In this document: in pieces, positions 35,954-49,500 of the stretch | How positions within the stretch are numbered: the first letter of the stretch is position 1 | Layout of the letters: each line of letters starts with the position of its first letter | Origin: Reichenbachiella agariperforans | Lineage (GTDB): Bacteria > Bacteroidota > Bacteroidia > Cytophagales > Cyclobacteriaceae | NCBI RefSeq assembly: GCF_900142205.1 | Contig: NZ_FRAA01000007.1 | Span: 1-64,000 of the forward strand | Direction of reading: 5' to 3' | Length of the DNA: 64,000 bases | Notes under the pieces: model-generated | Seen by the model: only the letters and a program-made list of their open reading frames with translations | Told to the model about the DNA's origin: nothing | Databases searched by the model: none | Program-made: the position numbers and the translations under genes

Positions 35954-36372
35954 TAGGTCACGTTATAGGTCATGTTGTTGAAGAAAAACTAATTAGTTAT
36001 ATTAAAATAATATAGATATGACACTTACTTCAAGTGTTCTTTTCTCAATTAAAAACTCAATAAATAGACAGATTTTGGGACACCAATTTCGCAATAAGCC
36101 TTTGAATGCATACAGAAAAAGTACCCTAAAATCATGAGAAGAGTAGCTATTTGGGATGAGCAGAACCAACAAACCCTTTGATCACCCGCCTAATTTACCC
36201 ACCAGTTCATACAGGGGGATTTGTTCTAGTAATATCAGGGAAGGCTACAAAACTAAAGAATATTTAGTCAATAAAAAGTATGATGGTTCTGGGATTGATT
36301 AAGTGTAAGCTAGCTGTTAATCAGTTGGTTGTAAGTTTTTTGTTTTAAGTAATTTATGATAATCAAAAAAGC
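35954..36372. other. Gene-poor region downstream of tRNA-Leu
   Basis: About 420 AT-rich bases. The longest frames are short: 36156-36302 (48 codons, starting MSRTNKPFDHPPN). None resembles a known family. No repeat of the tRNA 3' end was found that would mark an integrated element. Confidence 0.5.
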
Positions 36373-36921
36373 TCAATTCACATGTGTTTCACTGTGGAGA
36401 ATCCTCATGGCCAGAGAGAAAGTGTCCTTGGTGAGGGTTTGAAAAGAGGCTAGGTTCTTATGTTCTACTAGTAGCATTCGTTTGATGCGACACTTATTGA
36501 TAAGGTATTCATCGCATGCCAGAATCATTTGTGTTATGGTATTGTTGGGGTCGTCGCTATAGATACTGTCTAAAAAAGCCTGTTTGTATTGTCGGTAGTA
36601 GTATCTGTTTGTGGATAGATGGTTAATTGATTGAAAGTATTTCGTAAGTGATTTTTTATCTCCTGCATGCGTTATCAAGTCTTTTGGGTCCAGAGTTATG
36701 GGATTGATGTTGGCGTATAATGACCACAGCTTTAGGATAGAAGTATTGTTAGGAGTGGGGCTATGGTAGAAGAAGTCAGATCTGAATTTGGTAGATATAA
36801 TGGTGACGTTGCCCGAGGTGAGTGCGCGCATTAGAGATTTGAAATCCGACAGGTATTGCCGATTTAGAAAGAGGCTGCTAGCACTCTGTCTCACTATAGT
36901 CATCAGTTGTATCATAGTCAT
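36373..36921 (-). CDS. Hypothetical protein
   Basis: About 182 residues from the ATG at 36921; the longer frame starting at 36960 would run through the hairpin at 36931-36956 and is less likely. Tyr/Asn/Leu-rich, probably helical (KSLTKYFQSINHLSTNRYYYRQYKQ region split by polar stretches), no signal peptide. Not recognised. It is co-oriented with and downstream of katG, separated by the hairpin. Confidence 0.55.
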   Translation of the reverse strand: MTMIQLMTIVRQSASSLFLNRQYLSDFKSLMRALTSGNVTIISTKFRSDFFYHSPTPNNTSILKLWSLYANINPITLDPKDLITHAGDKKSLTKYFQSINHLSTNRYYYRQYKQAFLDSIYSDDPNNTITQMILACDEYLINKCRIKRMLLVEHKNLASFQTLTKDTFSLAMRILHSETHVN

Positions 36922-36930
36922 GCAATGAAG

Positions 36931-36956
36931 CGAGAGGTTGCCAACGCAACCTCTCG
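36931..36956 (-). terminator. Hairpin after katG
   Basis: CGAGAGGTTGC and GCAACCTCTCG form a perfect 11-bp stem around a four-base loop, 20 bases past the katG stop. No strong T-run follows on the minus strand. Confidence 0.7.
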
Positions 36957-36975
36957 TCATGTTTTCCTATTGGAA

Positions 36976-39554
<2,579 letters not shown>

Positions 39555-39758
39555 TCAGGGTCTGTAGCGACGAGGGGGCTTTTCTCGTTTTTGAATCTTT
39601 TTGGAGCGTTTGCCTTTTTTCTTGTCTAATGAACGGGCGTGTGGGAGGTCCATCCATGCACTTTGTGGTTTGTGTGCGACGCATGCGCTTAAGGAAGAGA
39701 GCATATAAATAGCGATTATCCCAATCCATAGACGGATATTTGATTTAAAAATTCTCAT
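39555..39758 (-). CDS. Small basic lipoprotein
   Basis: 67 residues. Signal helix (IRLWIGIIAIYMLSSLSAC) ends in a lipobox-type Cys near residue 26, then a very basic tail (KKKGKRSKKIQKREK). Not recognised. Similar small Lys/Arg-rich lipoproteins are common in this phylum. Confidence 0.6.
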   Translation of the reverse strand: MRIFKSNIRLWIGIIAIYMLSSLSACVAHKPQSAWMDLPHARSLDKKKGKRSKKIQKREKPPRRYRP

Positions 39759-39973
39759 AGCTGCTGTTTTAAAATATTACTTATCCAATAATATTTTGTA
39801 ATATTATTATAGTATTTATGATTTACCTTTCTTAATCTGGTATTATCTCATGTTTAAGTCGGTGTTACGACGAAATAAAATCAAAATCTCCAGCCTTATC
39901 TTGATTTAGACTGTCTGAGTCATCAGTACTATTTCTTGCGTTTTAGTTCATCAAATTTCTTTTAAAATTTATA

Positions 39974-40012
39974 AGTGTAAAATAGACACTTTATTAAAAG
40001 TTGCTATATTTG
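39974..40012 (+). promoter_or_regulatory. Putative arabinose-operon promoter and operator
   Basis: TATATTTG (40005-40012) fits the -7 consensus, 41 bases before the araB ATG. Upstream is the inverted repeat AGTGTaaaatagACACT (39974-39990), a plausible operator for an arabinose regulator. The regulator gene is not in this window. Confidence 0.55.
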
Positions 40013-40052
40013 TCTAGTAAGTGTGAATCGTACACGAATTAAAAAGCAGAGA

Positions 40053-41705
40053 ATGAAAGGACAACAATATACCATAGGACTAGACTTTGGTTCTGACAGT
40101 GTCAGGGCGTTGGTCGTCAATGTGGAGACTGGCGAAGAAGTAGCGACTGCCGTGTGCAACTACCCGAGATGGGCAGAGGGGCAATATTGCATTCCGCATG
40201 ACAACCAGTTTAGACAGCACCCGCTCGACTACATAGAAGCCATGACAGATGTAATCACTCGATCCATGTTAGAAGCAGGATCAGCAGTGAGTCAAAATGT
40301 AATTGGTATCGGGGTAGATACTACGGGTTCTACACCCGTGCCAGTTGACGCAGCAGGGACACCTCTCGCGCTTAAGTCCGAGTTTGCAGAGAACCCTAAC
40401 GCGATGTTTCACCTCTGGAAAGACCATACGGCACTACAAGAGGCTACCGAAATCAACGCTATCAATGCGCAATCCAACGAAGACTATCTTAAGTATGTCG
40501 GAGGTATCTACTCTTCTGAGTGGTACTGGGCCAAAATAGCACATACCAACCGTGTCGATCCTGTCGTCAAATCGGCTGCTTATACTTGGGTCGAGCACTG
40601 TGATTGGATACCTTTTCTTCTTACAGGAGGAAACAAGGCCGAGGATTTGAAACGTAGCGTATGCGCTGCAGGGCACAAGGCTCTCTGGCACAAAGACTAC
40701 CATGGTGTACCACCCAAAAGCTACTTGACACAGATCGATTCGAGCTTTGCGGAGTACCGTACGGAGCTTCTGGAAAAAACGTATAGTTCAGACGAAACCG
40801 TCGGACAATTGACAGGCGAATGGGCGGATAAACTCGGTCTTTCTACGGATGTGGTCGTTGCAGTGGGGGCATTCGATTGTCACATGGGAGCTGTTGGTGG
40901 TGAGATCGAGCCAGGCTACCTCAGCAAAATCGTCGGGACTTCTACTTGCGATATCATGGTAGCTCCTTTGGAGGCCAAAGAGCACCTTGTCAAAGGAATA
41001 TGCGGGCAAGTCAACGGGTCAGTGATCCCTAACATGCTCGGTCTGGAAGCGGGACAATCTGCTTTTGGAGATGTCTATGCGTGGTTCAAGCGACTGTTGC
41101 TCTGGCCCGTAGAGCACATGAGTACGGAGTTGAAGGAGCAATATGCTACAGAACTGGATGATAAAATCATCCCCGCCCTCGCAGAAGCTGCAGCACAATT
41201 AGAAACAACTGCCAATGACCCGGTAGCACTCGATTGGATGAATGGACGCAGAACTCCGGACGCCAATCAAGCACTCAAAGGTGTACTCTCTGGTATCAAT
41301 CTCGGCACAGACGCGCCACGATTATTCAAGAGTCTGGTCGAAGCGACATGCTTTGGTGCGAAACGCATCTCGGATCGCTTTGCAGACGAGGGAGTCGAAA
41401 TCAAAGGCGTCATCGCGCTCGGTGGGATCGCCAAGAAGTCCAAACTCGTGATGCAGACGCTCTCTGATGTCATGCAGATGCCCATCAAAGTGGCTAGCTC
41501 AGAGCAGACTTGTGCTCTAGGAGCGGCGATGTTTGCGGCAGTCGCAGCAGGCAAATATGAGAAAGTAGAACAAGCGATGAAGGCCATGGGGGGTGGTTTT
41601 GAGAAGACCTATCAGCCCAATGCGGACAAAGCAGAAGTCTATGCACAGCTGTACGTAAAGTACTGCCAGCTAGGAGAATCAATCGAAAAAATAACCATGC
41701 AATGA
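40053..41705 (+). CDS. araB: Ribulokinase
   Basis: 550 residues from the ATG at 40053 (MKGQQYTIGLDFGSDSVRALV); a GTG ten codons upstream is less likely. FGGY-type sugar kinase: N-terminal phosphate-binding DFGSDSVR, and C-terminal GGIAKKSKLVMQTLSDV and EQTCALGAAMFAAVAAG. Phosphorylates L-ribulose. First gene of araB-araD-araA; the next start overlaps its stop (ATGA). Confidence 0.96.
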   Translation: MKGQQYTIGLDFGSDSVRALVVNVETGEEVATAVCNYPRWAEGQYCIPHDNQFRQHPLDYIEAMTDVITRSMLEAGSAVSQNVIGIGVDTTGSTPVPVDAAGTPLALKSEFAENPNAMFHLWKDHTALQEATEINAINAQSNEDYLKYVGGIYSSEWYWAKIAHTNRVDPVVKSAAYTWVEHCDWIPFLLTGGNKAEDLKRSVCAAGHKALWHKDYHGVPPKSYLTQIDSSFAEYRTELLEKTYSSDETVGQLTGEWADKLGLSTDVVVAVGAFDCHMGAVGGEIEPGYLSKIVGTSTCDIMVAPLEAKEHLVKGICGQVNGSVIPNMLGLEAGQSAFGDVYAWFKRLLLWPVEHMSTELKEQYATELDDKIIPALAEAAAQLETTANDPVALDWMNGRRTPDANQALKGVLSGINLGTDAPRLFKSLVEATCFGAKRISDRFADEGVEIKGVIALGGIAKKSKLVMQTLSDVMQMPIKVASSEQTCALGAAMFAAVAAGKYEKVEQAMKAMGGGFEKTYQPNADKAEVYAQLYVKYCQLGESIEKITMQ

Positions 41706-42403
41706 GCCCATATCAGAAAATAAAACAAGAAGCCTACGACGCTAACATGCAGTTGCCTCAACTGGGATTGGTGCTGTTCACTTTTGGCAATGCCAGTGCT
41801 GTTGACAGAGACAAGAAGGTTTTTGCGATCAAGCCTAGTGGGGTGCCTTACGAAGACTTGAAAGTCGAGGACATGGTGATTGTTGATTTTGAGAACAACA
41901 TCATAGAAGGCAGCATGAGACCGTCGTCCGATACCAAAACACACGCTGTATTATATAAAAATTGGGAAAACATCGGCGGGATCGTGCATACGCACTCGAC
42001 ACATGCTACGGCTTGGGCGCAGACCCAACTGGACATTCCGATCTATGGGACGACCCATGCGGATCACTTGGCATTTGATATTCCTTGTGCTCCTGTGATG
42101 ACTGACGAGATGATCGAAGGAGACTATGAGTACGAGACGGGGTTTCAGATCATGGATTGCTTCAAAGATAAAAGTATCACACCAGAAGAAGTGCCGATGG
42201 TAATCGTCGCGAATCATGCGCCATTCACTTGGGGCAAGGATGTAAAAAAAGCCGTGTACCACTCTGCTGTATTGGAAGAAGTTGCCAAGATGGCATGGAT
42301 CACCAAGACGATTAATCCCGAAGCACCACGTCTCAAGGAGTCACTCAAAAAGAAACACTACGAGCGCAAACACGGCAAAGGAGCTTATTACGGTCAGTCA
42401 TAA
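41702..42403 (+). CDS. araD: L-ribulose-5-phosphate 4-epimerase
   Basis: 233 residues. Class II aldolase fold with zinc-ligand histidines in GGIVHTHSTHATAWAQ (about 98-100) and later NHAPFTWGK. Converts L-ribulose-5-phosphate to D-xylulose-5-phosphate. Second gene of the operon; 73 bases separate it from araA. Confidence 0.96.
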   Translation: MSPYQKIKQEAYDANMQLPQLGLVLFTFGNASAVDRDKKVFAIKPSGVPYEDLKVEDMVIVDFENNIIEGSMRPSSDTKTHAVLYKNWENIGGIVHTHSTHATAWAQTQLDIPIYGTTHADHLAFDIPCAPVMTDEMIEGDYEYETGFQIMDCFKDKSITPEEVPMVIVANHAPFTWGKDVKKAVYHSAVLEEVAKMAWITKTINPEAPRLKESLKKKHYERKHGKGAYYGQS

Positions 42404-42422
42404 TTTGGGTGTGTTTTGAGAC

Positions 42423-42446
42423 CTTGGTCTGTATACCACAGCCTTA
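42423..42446 (+). repeat. GGTCTGT...ACAG motif before araA
   Basis: CTTGGTCTGTATACCACAGCC in the araD-araA gap closely matches 51796-51819, where a perfect hairpin is formed. Function unknown. Confidence 0.45.
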
Positions 42447-42476
42447 GCAATAGTTATAAAAGAAACGATTAACACG

Positions 42477-43973
42477 ATGATATCAATAGAACAAAATAAA
42501 GTATGGTTCGTCACAGGGTCTCAGCACCTCTATGGACCAGAGACGCTCAAGCAAGTAGCGACGCATTCAGAAGAGATTTCTAAGTCTCTGAATGCCCACG
42601 GTAAGATTCCGGTACAAATTGAATACAAAGGAGTAGTAACAACTCCAGAAGAGATCAAAAAAATATGTTTAGAATCTAACAATGCAGACGATTGTGTGGG
42701 TTTGATCTTTTGGATGCACACTTTCTCTCCTGCGAAAATGTGGATCGGTGGATTGAAAGTACTCAACAAGCCCTTCTTGCACCTTCATACACAGTTCAAT
42801 GCGGAGATTCCATGGTCGACTATAGACATGGATTTTATGAATCTAAACCAATCCGCTCACGGTGACCGTGAATTTGGATTTATTTGTTCTCGCTTGGGTA
42901 TCCAACGCAAAGTAGTCGTTGGACACTGGCAAGACGAGCGTGTCGTAGAGCAAATCAACGTATGGACGCGTGTGGCCAGCGCACATCAGGATGCTCAGTC
43001 AGGCAAAGTAGCTCGTATCGGTGACAACATGCGCCAGGTAGCTGTGACCGAAGGAGACAAAGTAGAAGCACAAATTAAGTTTGGCTATGAAGTACATGGC
43101 TATGGCGTGGGGGATGTCGTAGCGCACATCGAGTCAGCTACTGATGATCAGGTGAAGGCTTTGATTCAGGAATATGAAGAGACTTACATCATGCAAGATG
43201 TATTGAAATTAGGTGGAGCACAGAGACAGTCATTAGAAGATGCAGCAAAGATCGAGATAGGTCTGAGAAGTTTCTTTAAGGAAGGAGGGTTCACAGCCTT
43301 TACCGATACATTCGAAAACCTACATGGCATAAAACAACTTCCAGGTATCGCTGCACAGCGACTGATGGCTGATGGCTTTGGGTTCGCTGGTGAGGGAGAC
43401 TGGAAAACAGCTGCTCTCACACGTACGATGAAGGTCATGGCTGCCGGTATGGGAGGGGGCAACTCATTCATGGAGGATTATACCTATCACTTCACTCCTG
43501 AGAAGGATTTGGTACTCGGTTCGCACATGTTGGAGATCTGTCCATCTATCAGCGCTGAGAAAGTAAAATGTGAAGTACACCCGCTCGGAATTGGTGGAAA
43601 AGAAGACCCGGTTCGTTTGGTATTCAATGCAGCTGGTGGCAAAGCCCTCAATGCATCTGTAGTAGACATGGGAGGCCGTATGCGCATGATTGTCAACAAC
43701 GTGGAAGGCATCGAGCCTACACAAGACCTGCCACACTTGCCTACGGCTCGTGTACTGTGGGATGCCAAACCAAACCTTGAGATCGCTGCACAAGCATGGA
43801 TCTTGGCTGGTGGCGCACACCACACCGTTTATAGTCAAAACCTAGGCAATGAATACTTAGAAGACTATGCCGATATGGTAGATCTGGAAATCGTGACCAT
43901 CGATGAAAACACGAACATTCGTGATTTCAAAAGCACGCTCCAGCACAACAACGTCTACCGACAAGTAAAATAG
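42477..43973 (+). CDS. araA: L-arabinose isomerase
   Basis: 498 residues. Isomerises L-arabinose to L-ribulose. Opens with the family pattern [17 protein letters not shown]; metal-site and catalytic regions include [34 protein letters not shown] and [27 protein letters not shown]. Last gene of the arabinose operon. Confidence 0.97.
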   Translation: MISIEQNKVWFVTGSQHLYGPETLKQVATHSEEISKSLNAHGKIPVQIEYKGVVTTPEEIKKICLESNNADDCVGLIFWMHTFSPAKMWIGGLKVLNKPFLHLHTQFNAEIPWSTIDMDFMNLNQSAHGDREFGFICSRLGIQRKVVVGHWQDERVVEQINVWTRVASAHQDAQSGKVARIGDNMRQVAVTEGDKVEAQIKFGYEVHGYGVGDVVAHIESATDDQVKALIQEYEETYIMQDVLKLGGAQRQSLEDAAKIEIGLRSFFKEGGFTAFTDTFENLHGIKQLPGIAAQRLMADGFGFAGEGDWKTAALTRTMKVMAAGMGGGNSFMEDYTYHFTPEKDLVLGSHMLEICPSISAEKVKCEVHPLGIGGKEDPVRLVFNAAGGKALNASVVDMGGRMRMIVNNVEGIEPTQDLPHLPTARVLWDAKPNLEIAAQAWILAGGAHHTVYSQNLGNEYLEDYADMVDLEIVTIDENTNIRDFKSTLQHNNVYRQVK

Positions 43974-43992
43974 AGTTTTAGTAATTAGTAAT

Positions 43993-44163
43993 TCATAGTT
44001 TAAAGAGGTGCTTGTAGAGGTGCCTCTTTTTTTGATTAGGGCTATGGTTTTCAATTGTTTCAGTTTCGATGGACTCGATCTGTTTTTCTTTCAAGATGAA
44101 GTCTTTGGTGTATTGATTGACATCTTTGTTGTTCTTTGTTGGTAAAGTGGTTTTTACTTCCAT
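43993..44163 (-). CDS. Possible very small basic protein
   Basis: 56 codons on the minus strand (MEVKTTLPTKNNKDVNQ ...), Lys/Glu-rich with a basic end. No family recognised. It overlaps a hairpin that may end the ara transcript (AGAGGTGC...GTGCCTCT then T-run, about 44003-44033), so it may be chance. Confidence 0.2.
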   Translation of the reverse strand: MEVKTTLPTKNNKDVNQYTKDFILKEKQIESIETETIENHSPNQKKRHLYKHLFKL

Positions 44164-44249
44164 GAAAACAAATAAAGCAGAGAATAATATGTGTTCAATT
44201 GCAGGAATCGGATAGTCGTCTATTTTTGTGAAAAACTAAAAACAAGACT

Positions 44250-44864
44250 ATGATTATCATCGGAATAGGCAAAAACTATGTGAATACGCTGGAGGAAATG
44301 CCATCGCCCAAATGGGCTCCTATTATTTTTACCAAACCTGAAACTACGCTGTTGACTGACAATGCTGCTTTTGAAATTCCAGCAGTCTCTCAGAATGTAG
44401 CCTACGAGGTTGAGCTCGCTTTTAAAATCTCTAAGCAAGGTAAAAATATAACGGAAGCAGAAGCATTGTCGCACGTAGACGAAGTGGCTGTTTCGATTGA
44501 TTTTACGGCAAAGGACGTGTTGTCACAAAGTCGCGAAGGAAAGGGACCATGGGCATTGGCCAAGGGGTTTGATGGCGCTACGCCGATTTCAGGCTTTTTG
44601 CCACTGTCGCAGTTTGCTGACATTGATAACATCAATTTTGCGTTAGATCTCAATGGGGAGCGTGTACAGACAGGTCATTCTTCGCTTATGGTTTACAAAC
44701 TGCCAGAAATTATCGCGCATGTGTCGCAGTATATGACGCTCAACCCAGGAGATATCATCTTGTCAGGAACACCCGCACATGGCGTAGGAGCGGTGAAAGC
44801 AGGCGACAAGCTCGTCGCTACTTTGGAGGGAGAGAGTTTACTAGCGTTTGACGTGAAAGGATAA
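44250..44864 (+). CDS. Fumarylacetoacetate-hydrolase-family protein
   Basis: 204 residues, a single FAH domain. Metal-site region YEVELAFKISKQGK, DFTAKDVLSQSREGKGPWALAKGFDG and the LNPGDIILSGTPAHGVG motif. Family members hydrolyse acylpyruvates or isomerise aromatic ring-cleavage products; the short length fits the YcgM/FAHD1 (acylpyruvase) type. Single gene. A role in homogentisate breakdown together with hppD is possible but the genes are 34 kb apart. Confidence 0.92.
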   Translation: MIIIGIGKNYVNTLEEMPSPKWAPIIFTKPETTLLTDNAAFEIPAVSQNVAYEVELAFKISKQGKNITEAEALSHVDEVAVSIDFTAKDVLSQSREGKGPWALAKGFDGATPISGFLPLSQFADIDNINFALDLNGERVQTGHSSLMVYKLPEIIAHVSQYMTLNPGDIILSGTPAHGVGAVKAGDKLVATLEGESLLAFDVKG

Positions 44865-44926
44865 AGCATCAATGACGCTAGAGGTACGTCGAAAGTACTC
44901 TAGCGTCAGTTTTTTGTCATACCGAT

Positions 44927-45169
44927 CTACAACACATCAGCGACGACTTGTAGGCAATATCTGTGAGGGGGGCGTTTCCAGGTTTTGTTACCGTTGATGC
45001 GGTAATAGCTGTACCTGTTAGCCAGTGGTTTTACTTCATAGGATAGGGAGCCTACATCTGAAGATTTTCTCTCTGTTTCTAAGGTAACTACGAAATCTTC
45101 ATTTATCTGCAAATCATATTTGGACAGATCTAGTGTTAGCCAACCTTCTTTGATCGATTGAGATTGCAT
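44927..45169 (-). CDS. Small hypothetical protein
   Basis: 80 residues (GWLTLDLSKYDLQINEDF ... VTLETERKSSDVGSL). The strand pattern resembles the C-terminal end of carboxypeptidase-regulatory-like proteins of Bacteroidota, but no N-terminal part is present, so it may be a decayed fragment. Confidence 0.45.
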   Translation of the reverse strand: MQSQSIKEGWLTLDLSKYDLQINEDFVVTLETERKSSDVGSLSYEVKPLANRYSYYRINGNKTWKRPPHRYCLQVVADVL

Positions 45170-45300
45170 GATGGGTAATATGTCTTAGAATTTTAACGTG
45201 ACTGTACCTTTACTATCTCCTTTTAGCTTCGTCTGCATAAACGATAAAAGCGCTATTAGGGAATCCTATGAGAAAGAACTACAAAGAATAATACAGTCTG

Positions 45301-45334
45301 CCCGATGTGAGGGATACCTCGATCTCATGTCGGG
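45301..45334 (-). terminator. Hairpin after the MFS gene
   Basis: CCCGATGTGAG against CTCATGTCGGG (9 of 11 pairs plus wobble), 27 bases past the MFS stop. Confidence 0.5.
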
Positions 45335-45360
45335 GTGATGAGGGTAGTTCAGTTCGATGA

Positions 45361-46518
45361 TTAACCTTGCCGCTTAACCGCGTGAAAGTACATCAGCGAA
45401 ACGGGAAGAATCAATAGACCCATCAAGGCAAAGAAGAGAAAGGACACTTGCAACCCAAACGCCTCGGATATAAAACCTATCAAGGGAGGGCCAAATAACA
45501 TACCAACCACACTGTAGCTCGATATGATAGAGATAGCCATGCCTGCGGAGTATTTTTTGGAATCCCCAGCCATCAGAAAAGTAGTTGGGATCACGACTGC
45601 AGTACCCATACCGACTACTGAAAAACCAATCATAGCTGGTATGAGGTTTGGGAGGAGTACAGCGAGGAGTATGCCTCCGACGATGAGTAATGAACTCCCT
45701 ATGTAGATTTTTTTGTTGTCTATGTGAGCGATTAGTTTGTCTAAGAGTAGTCTGGCTATCGTCATACAGATCATGAAAGTGAAATAGCCTGCGGTATAGA
45801 CTTCTACGTTGACGATGTCTTTGAAATACACACCGCTCCAGTCAAACATCCCTCCCTCACAGAACGAAGCGAGTAATATCAGTACACCCAGTAGAAACAG
45901 TGGTTTGTCTGGCTTGCCCATTTTGATTTTAGAGCCTTCGGTAGCACGATCTCCTGAGGGTAACCACGGGTAACACACGATCGCAAAAATACCGATGCAT
46001 ACAGAGGTCCAGATGAGGTGGGTATGCATAGGGACGTCTAAGGCGATCATCAGAGACGTGAGCCCTACAGCGAGTATCCCACCAAAACTCCACATGGCGT
46101 GAAAAGAGCCATTGATCGGTTTGGCGTAGGATTTTTGTAGAATCACAGCTTGTGTATTCATGGCTATGCCTCCTACACGAAATGCCAGCGCCATGAAAAA
46201 CAATGAGCTGCCTAATGCGATGAGGTTGCTACTGATGCCGATACATGCCAGCGCGATAGATTGGGCGATCATGGCGACTATCAGCGGTACTTTGTTGTCG
46301 AAGCTCCGCAGTATCCAGCTACTCGCAGCGAGCCCTAGTAGAGAACTGATGGGCATAACGAGTAGTAGTGTACCCATCTGCGCATCATTGATATCCATGG
46401 CAGCCTTGATGTCTGGGATACGTGAGGCCCACGAGGCAAGGTTGATGCCATGGATCAAAAAGAAGATACTAACCGCAGCGCGAGAGCTGTGGGGAGATTG
46501 AGTAGATATATTATTCAT
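45361..46518 (-). CDS. MFS transporter (YbjJ-like)
   Basis: 385 residues from the ATG at 46518 (MNNISTQSPHSS), chosen because it starts four bases after the ABC-transporter stop. Twelve helices expected; typical opening HGINLASWASRIPDIKAAM and GTLLLVMPISSLLGLAASS. Substrate unknown. Last gene of a leftward operon. Confidence 0.9.
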   Translation of the reverse strand: MNNISTQSPHSSRAAVSIFFLIHGINLASWASRIPDIKAAMDINDAQMGTLLLVMPISSLLGLAASSWILRSFDNKVPLIVAMIAQSIALACIGISSNLIALGSSLFFMALAFRVGGIAMNTQAVILQKSYAKPINGSFHAMWSFGGILAVGLTSLMIALDVPMHTHLIWTSVCIGIFAIVCYPWLPSGDRATEGSKIKMGKPDKPLFLLGVLILLASFCEGGMFDWSGVYFKDIVNVEVYTAGYFTFMICMTIARLLLDKLIAHIDNKKIYIGSSLLIVGGILLAVLLPNLIPAMIGFSVVGMGTAVVIPTTFLMAGDSKKYSAGMAISIISSYSVVGMLFGPPLIGFISEAFGLQVSFLFFALMGLLILPVSLMYFHAVKRQG

Positions 46519-46522
46519 TCTG

Positions 46523-49500
46523 TTATCGCTTTTCAAATTGGCGAGAGGACCATTTGAGCACTTTTCGCAAGAGGTCAAAGTAGAGCATCAGGTAGGTGAT
46601 AAAGGTCATGATCCATATCACTGCCAAGTTGAAGTAGAAGGTGTCTATCTCCCAGTTGCCCAGTACCTTGACATGGGCGTAGAATGGAGCATCACCCCAG
46701 TTCGAATCAGGCGTGATGAAGAGCGGATCTTTTTTGCGAATCAGCTCATCTTCACCTTCATATATTTTTTGTATTTGGTCTCGGTTGAGGACGAGCGAGT
46801 GCAGCGCATCGTTGTGATGGGTTCGTTTGAGTTCTAGCAATCCATCTTGTCCGATCTCTTTGATGAGCTGACGGTAGATTGAGTCACGTTCGTTGACTGC
46901 CTGTTGTTTGATGTTTTTGTACTTCTTTCTCAGCCCTCTTAGGTAGGCTAGGGACTGTTCGTACAGTGCCGAGTCTAGGTTCTCAAAGTACAGCTGGTCC
47001 ATCGCTGCAAAGCGTGGATTGCCTTCCTCGTTTTGGAGTTTCTCGATTTCGTGGCGGCACATCTTGAGGTTATAGATGGCTTTTTGGCTATGGTTGTCTT
47101 CTAGCACTTCCATATAGGCTTCTCGGAGTTTACCAGATAGGTCAGGAATCAAATACGCAAAAGTGTAGCTGGCGTCACTCATGCGTTTGTCATAAGCCAT
47201 GAAGTGACTTCTGTAGGCATTGTTAGACGCTTGCTCTACTGCGAGAGCCTCATAAGCCCATCTGGATACCATCATGTCTCCGATAAAGGGCACATTCTTC
47301 TTGTCCCCAACGCCATGGTTGAGATCGTCGAAGCGGATCATCGCACCGCCTAGCAGCAGCTGTGGCACGAGAATCAATGGGATCAGGATGTAGATCGTGA
47401 CGATAGAGTTGAACCCCGATGAGATGTTGAGCCCGACCATGTTGGCAAAACAAGCGGTAGAGAACAGTATCAGCCAGTATTGGAAAGTCAGCCCTTTGAT
47501 CTCAAGCAGGTAGTTACCAAACAGGGTGAAAATCAATACTTGCACAGCGGATAACCCAAACAGATAGATAATCTTCGAGTTGAGATAACTAAACCGACTG
47601 AGGTTTAGGAAGGACTCCCGTTCTAGGATTTTCTTGTCCTTGAAAATCTCCTCTGCACTGACCGTCAGTCCTGTAAACAGCGATACGACGATGGTCATAA
47701 AGAGATAGATCGGGATGTTTCGGTTTTCGCTAAAGTCATACACACTACTCTCCGAATACTTGGCTAGGAAACCCAATATGAGTGCCAGCAGTGGTGGTTC
47801 TAGGATGTTGAGTAGGATGTACTGCGTGTTGCTACGCTTGGATAGCAGTACACGTTTGAGGTAGATCGTAGACTGCTGTATGAGGTTAGGGATCGAAAAG
47901 TTGGACGGAGGGAGTGCCGTTTCGAATTTTATTTTTTCAGTCTTAGACTCTATGTTCTCTTTGTATTTTTCGTACCACTCTTCGGGTGATGTTTTTCGGT
48001 GTTTGGTGGAGCCACCTTTTTCGTCGATCTCTTTGGTCTCGATGATGTGGAGGATCTGCTCTGGGATGACATTGCCACAGGTACGGCATTCGCTTTCCGC
48101 AGCGTTGACCTCCGTATTCATGGTTTTGAAATAGACGATTGCATCGATGGGGTTGCCGGTGTATACGGGGTAGCCTCCTTTGTCTAGTATCCATACTTTG
48201 TCGAAGAGCTTGTAGATGGCCGACGAGGGCTGATGGATGATGATGATGACGAGTTTGCCATTTCGGGTTTGTTCCTTGAGTAGGTTGACGACCTTTTCTG
48301 AGTCCATAGAGGATAGACCGGAGGTAGGTTCGTCGATGTAAAGTACCGATGGCTCACGCAGTAGCTCCAGCGCGATGTTGAGGCGTTTTCTTTGCCCACC
48401 ACTGATGGACTTGTTGAGCGGATCACCGACTTTGAGGTCTTTGATCTCCTCTATGTCTAAGTCTTCGAGCACTTTGTTGACCTCTCGACGAATGCGGTTT
48501 TCGGGCAGGTCTCCAAAGCATAGCTTGGCATTGAAGTAGAGGTTTTCGTACACGGTGAGTTCGTCGAACAGGAGGTCGTCCTGCGGGACATAGCCGATGA
48601 CCCCTTCTTGTACACTGCGGGGTATGCTGTAGCCATTGATTTTGATCTCGCCAGACTTAGGCTCTAGTTTGCCATTGAGCAGGTTCATGAGGGTGGACTT
48701 GCCAGTGCCACTGCCTCCCATGATGCCTATGAGCTGCCCCGACTCTTCACTAAAGCTGAATGGCTTGATGCCATTGTCACTGTTCTTGAAGTTATAGGTC
48801 ATCTCTTCGGCCTGTAGGACGAGCTTTGTTTTTTTGACATCCAGTAGAAACCGTTTGCTGATGTCTGACTCATATATGGGTTTGATCGTACTGCCCTTGA
48901 TGATGGCGCCAGAGTTGAGGATGTATATTTTTCCGTTTTGGATTTTCTTTCCCTCGACGAACAGACTCAGTGGGCCATTGTATCTAAAGATGAAAGTATT
49001 GACACTTTCTACATGGAGTATGACGATGGTGCCGAATAGGTTTTCGACCTGGATGTGTCGAAAATCCGTGATGCCGGGTTCGGTCTTTCGTTTCATCATC
49101 CAAGCGATCTCTTTTGGCCATTCGGTGACTTTGTTGTCGATGACCATGCCATTGCCCTTGTGGACATTTTTGATGTCCTGATCGAGGATGAACGAACAGA
49201 TGTCGTCGGTTTCTTGTTTGGGTAGGTTAAAGTTGAGCGCGACCAATTGCATGAAATCGTTCTCGCGGGTGGAGACTTTCTTGTCCGTATTGATGAGCTC
49301 TACCAGTTCGACGAATACGAGTACGCGCTCATGCTGTAGCAGTTCTTTGTTGAGCTGCTGACAGATTTTGGTGACCTGAATGATGTTTTTGGTTTCGTTT
49401 TCAATCTCAGGCGTATTGGACGAAGCTTCTTTTCTGTAGAAGTCCACATAGTCCTGAAATAGCCCCAGGTACTGGTCTGACAGCTCTTGGTTGAGCTGTC

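Noticed and set aside
35954-36372. Integrative element at tRNA-Leu
   Set aside because: No integrase and no second copy of the tRNA 3' end within the window were found.
36922-36960. N-terminal extension of the hypothetical protein after katG
   Set aside because: These codons are formed by the perfect hairpin that follows katG, so the internal ATG at 36921 is preferred.
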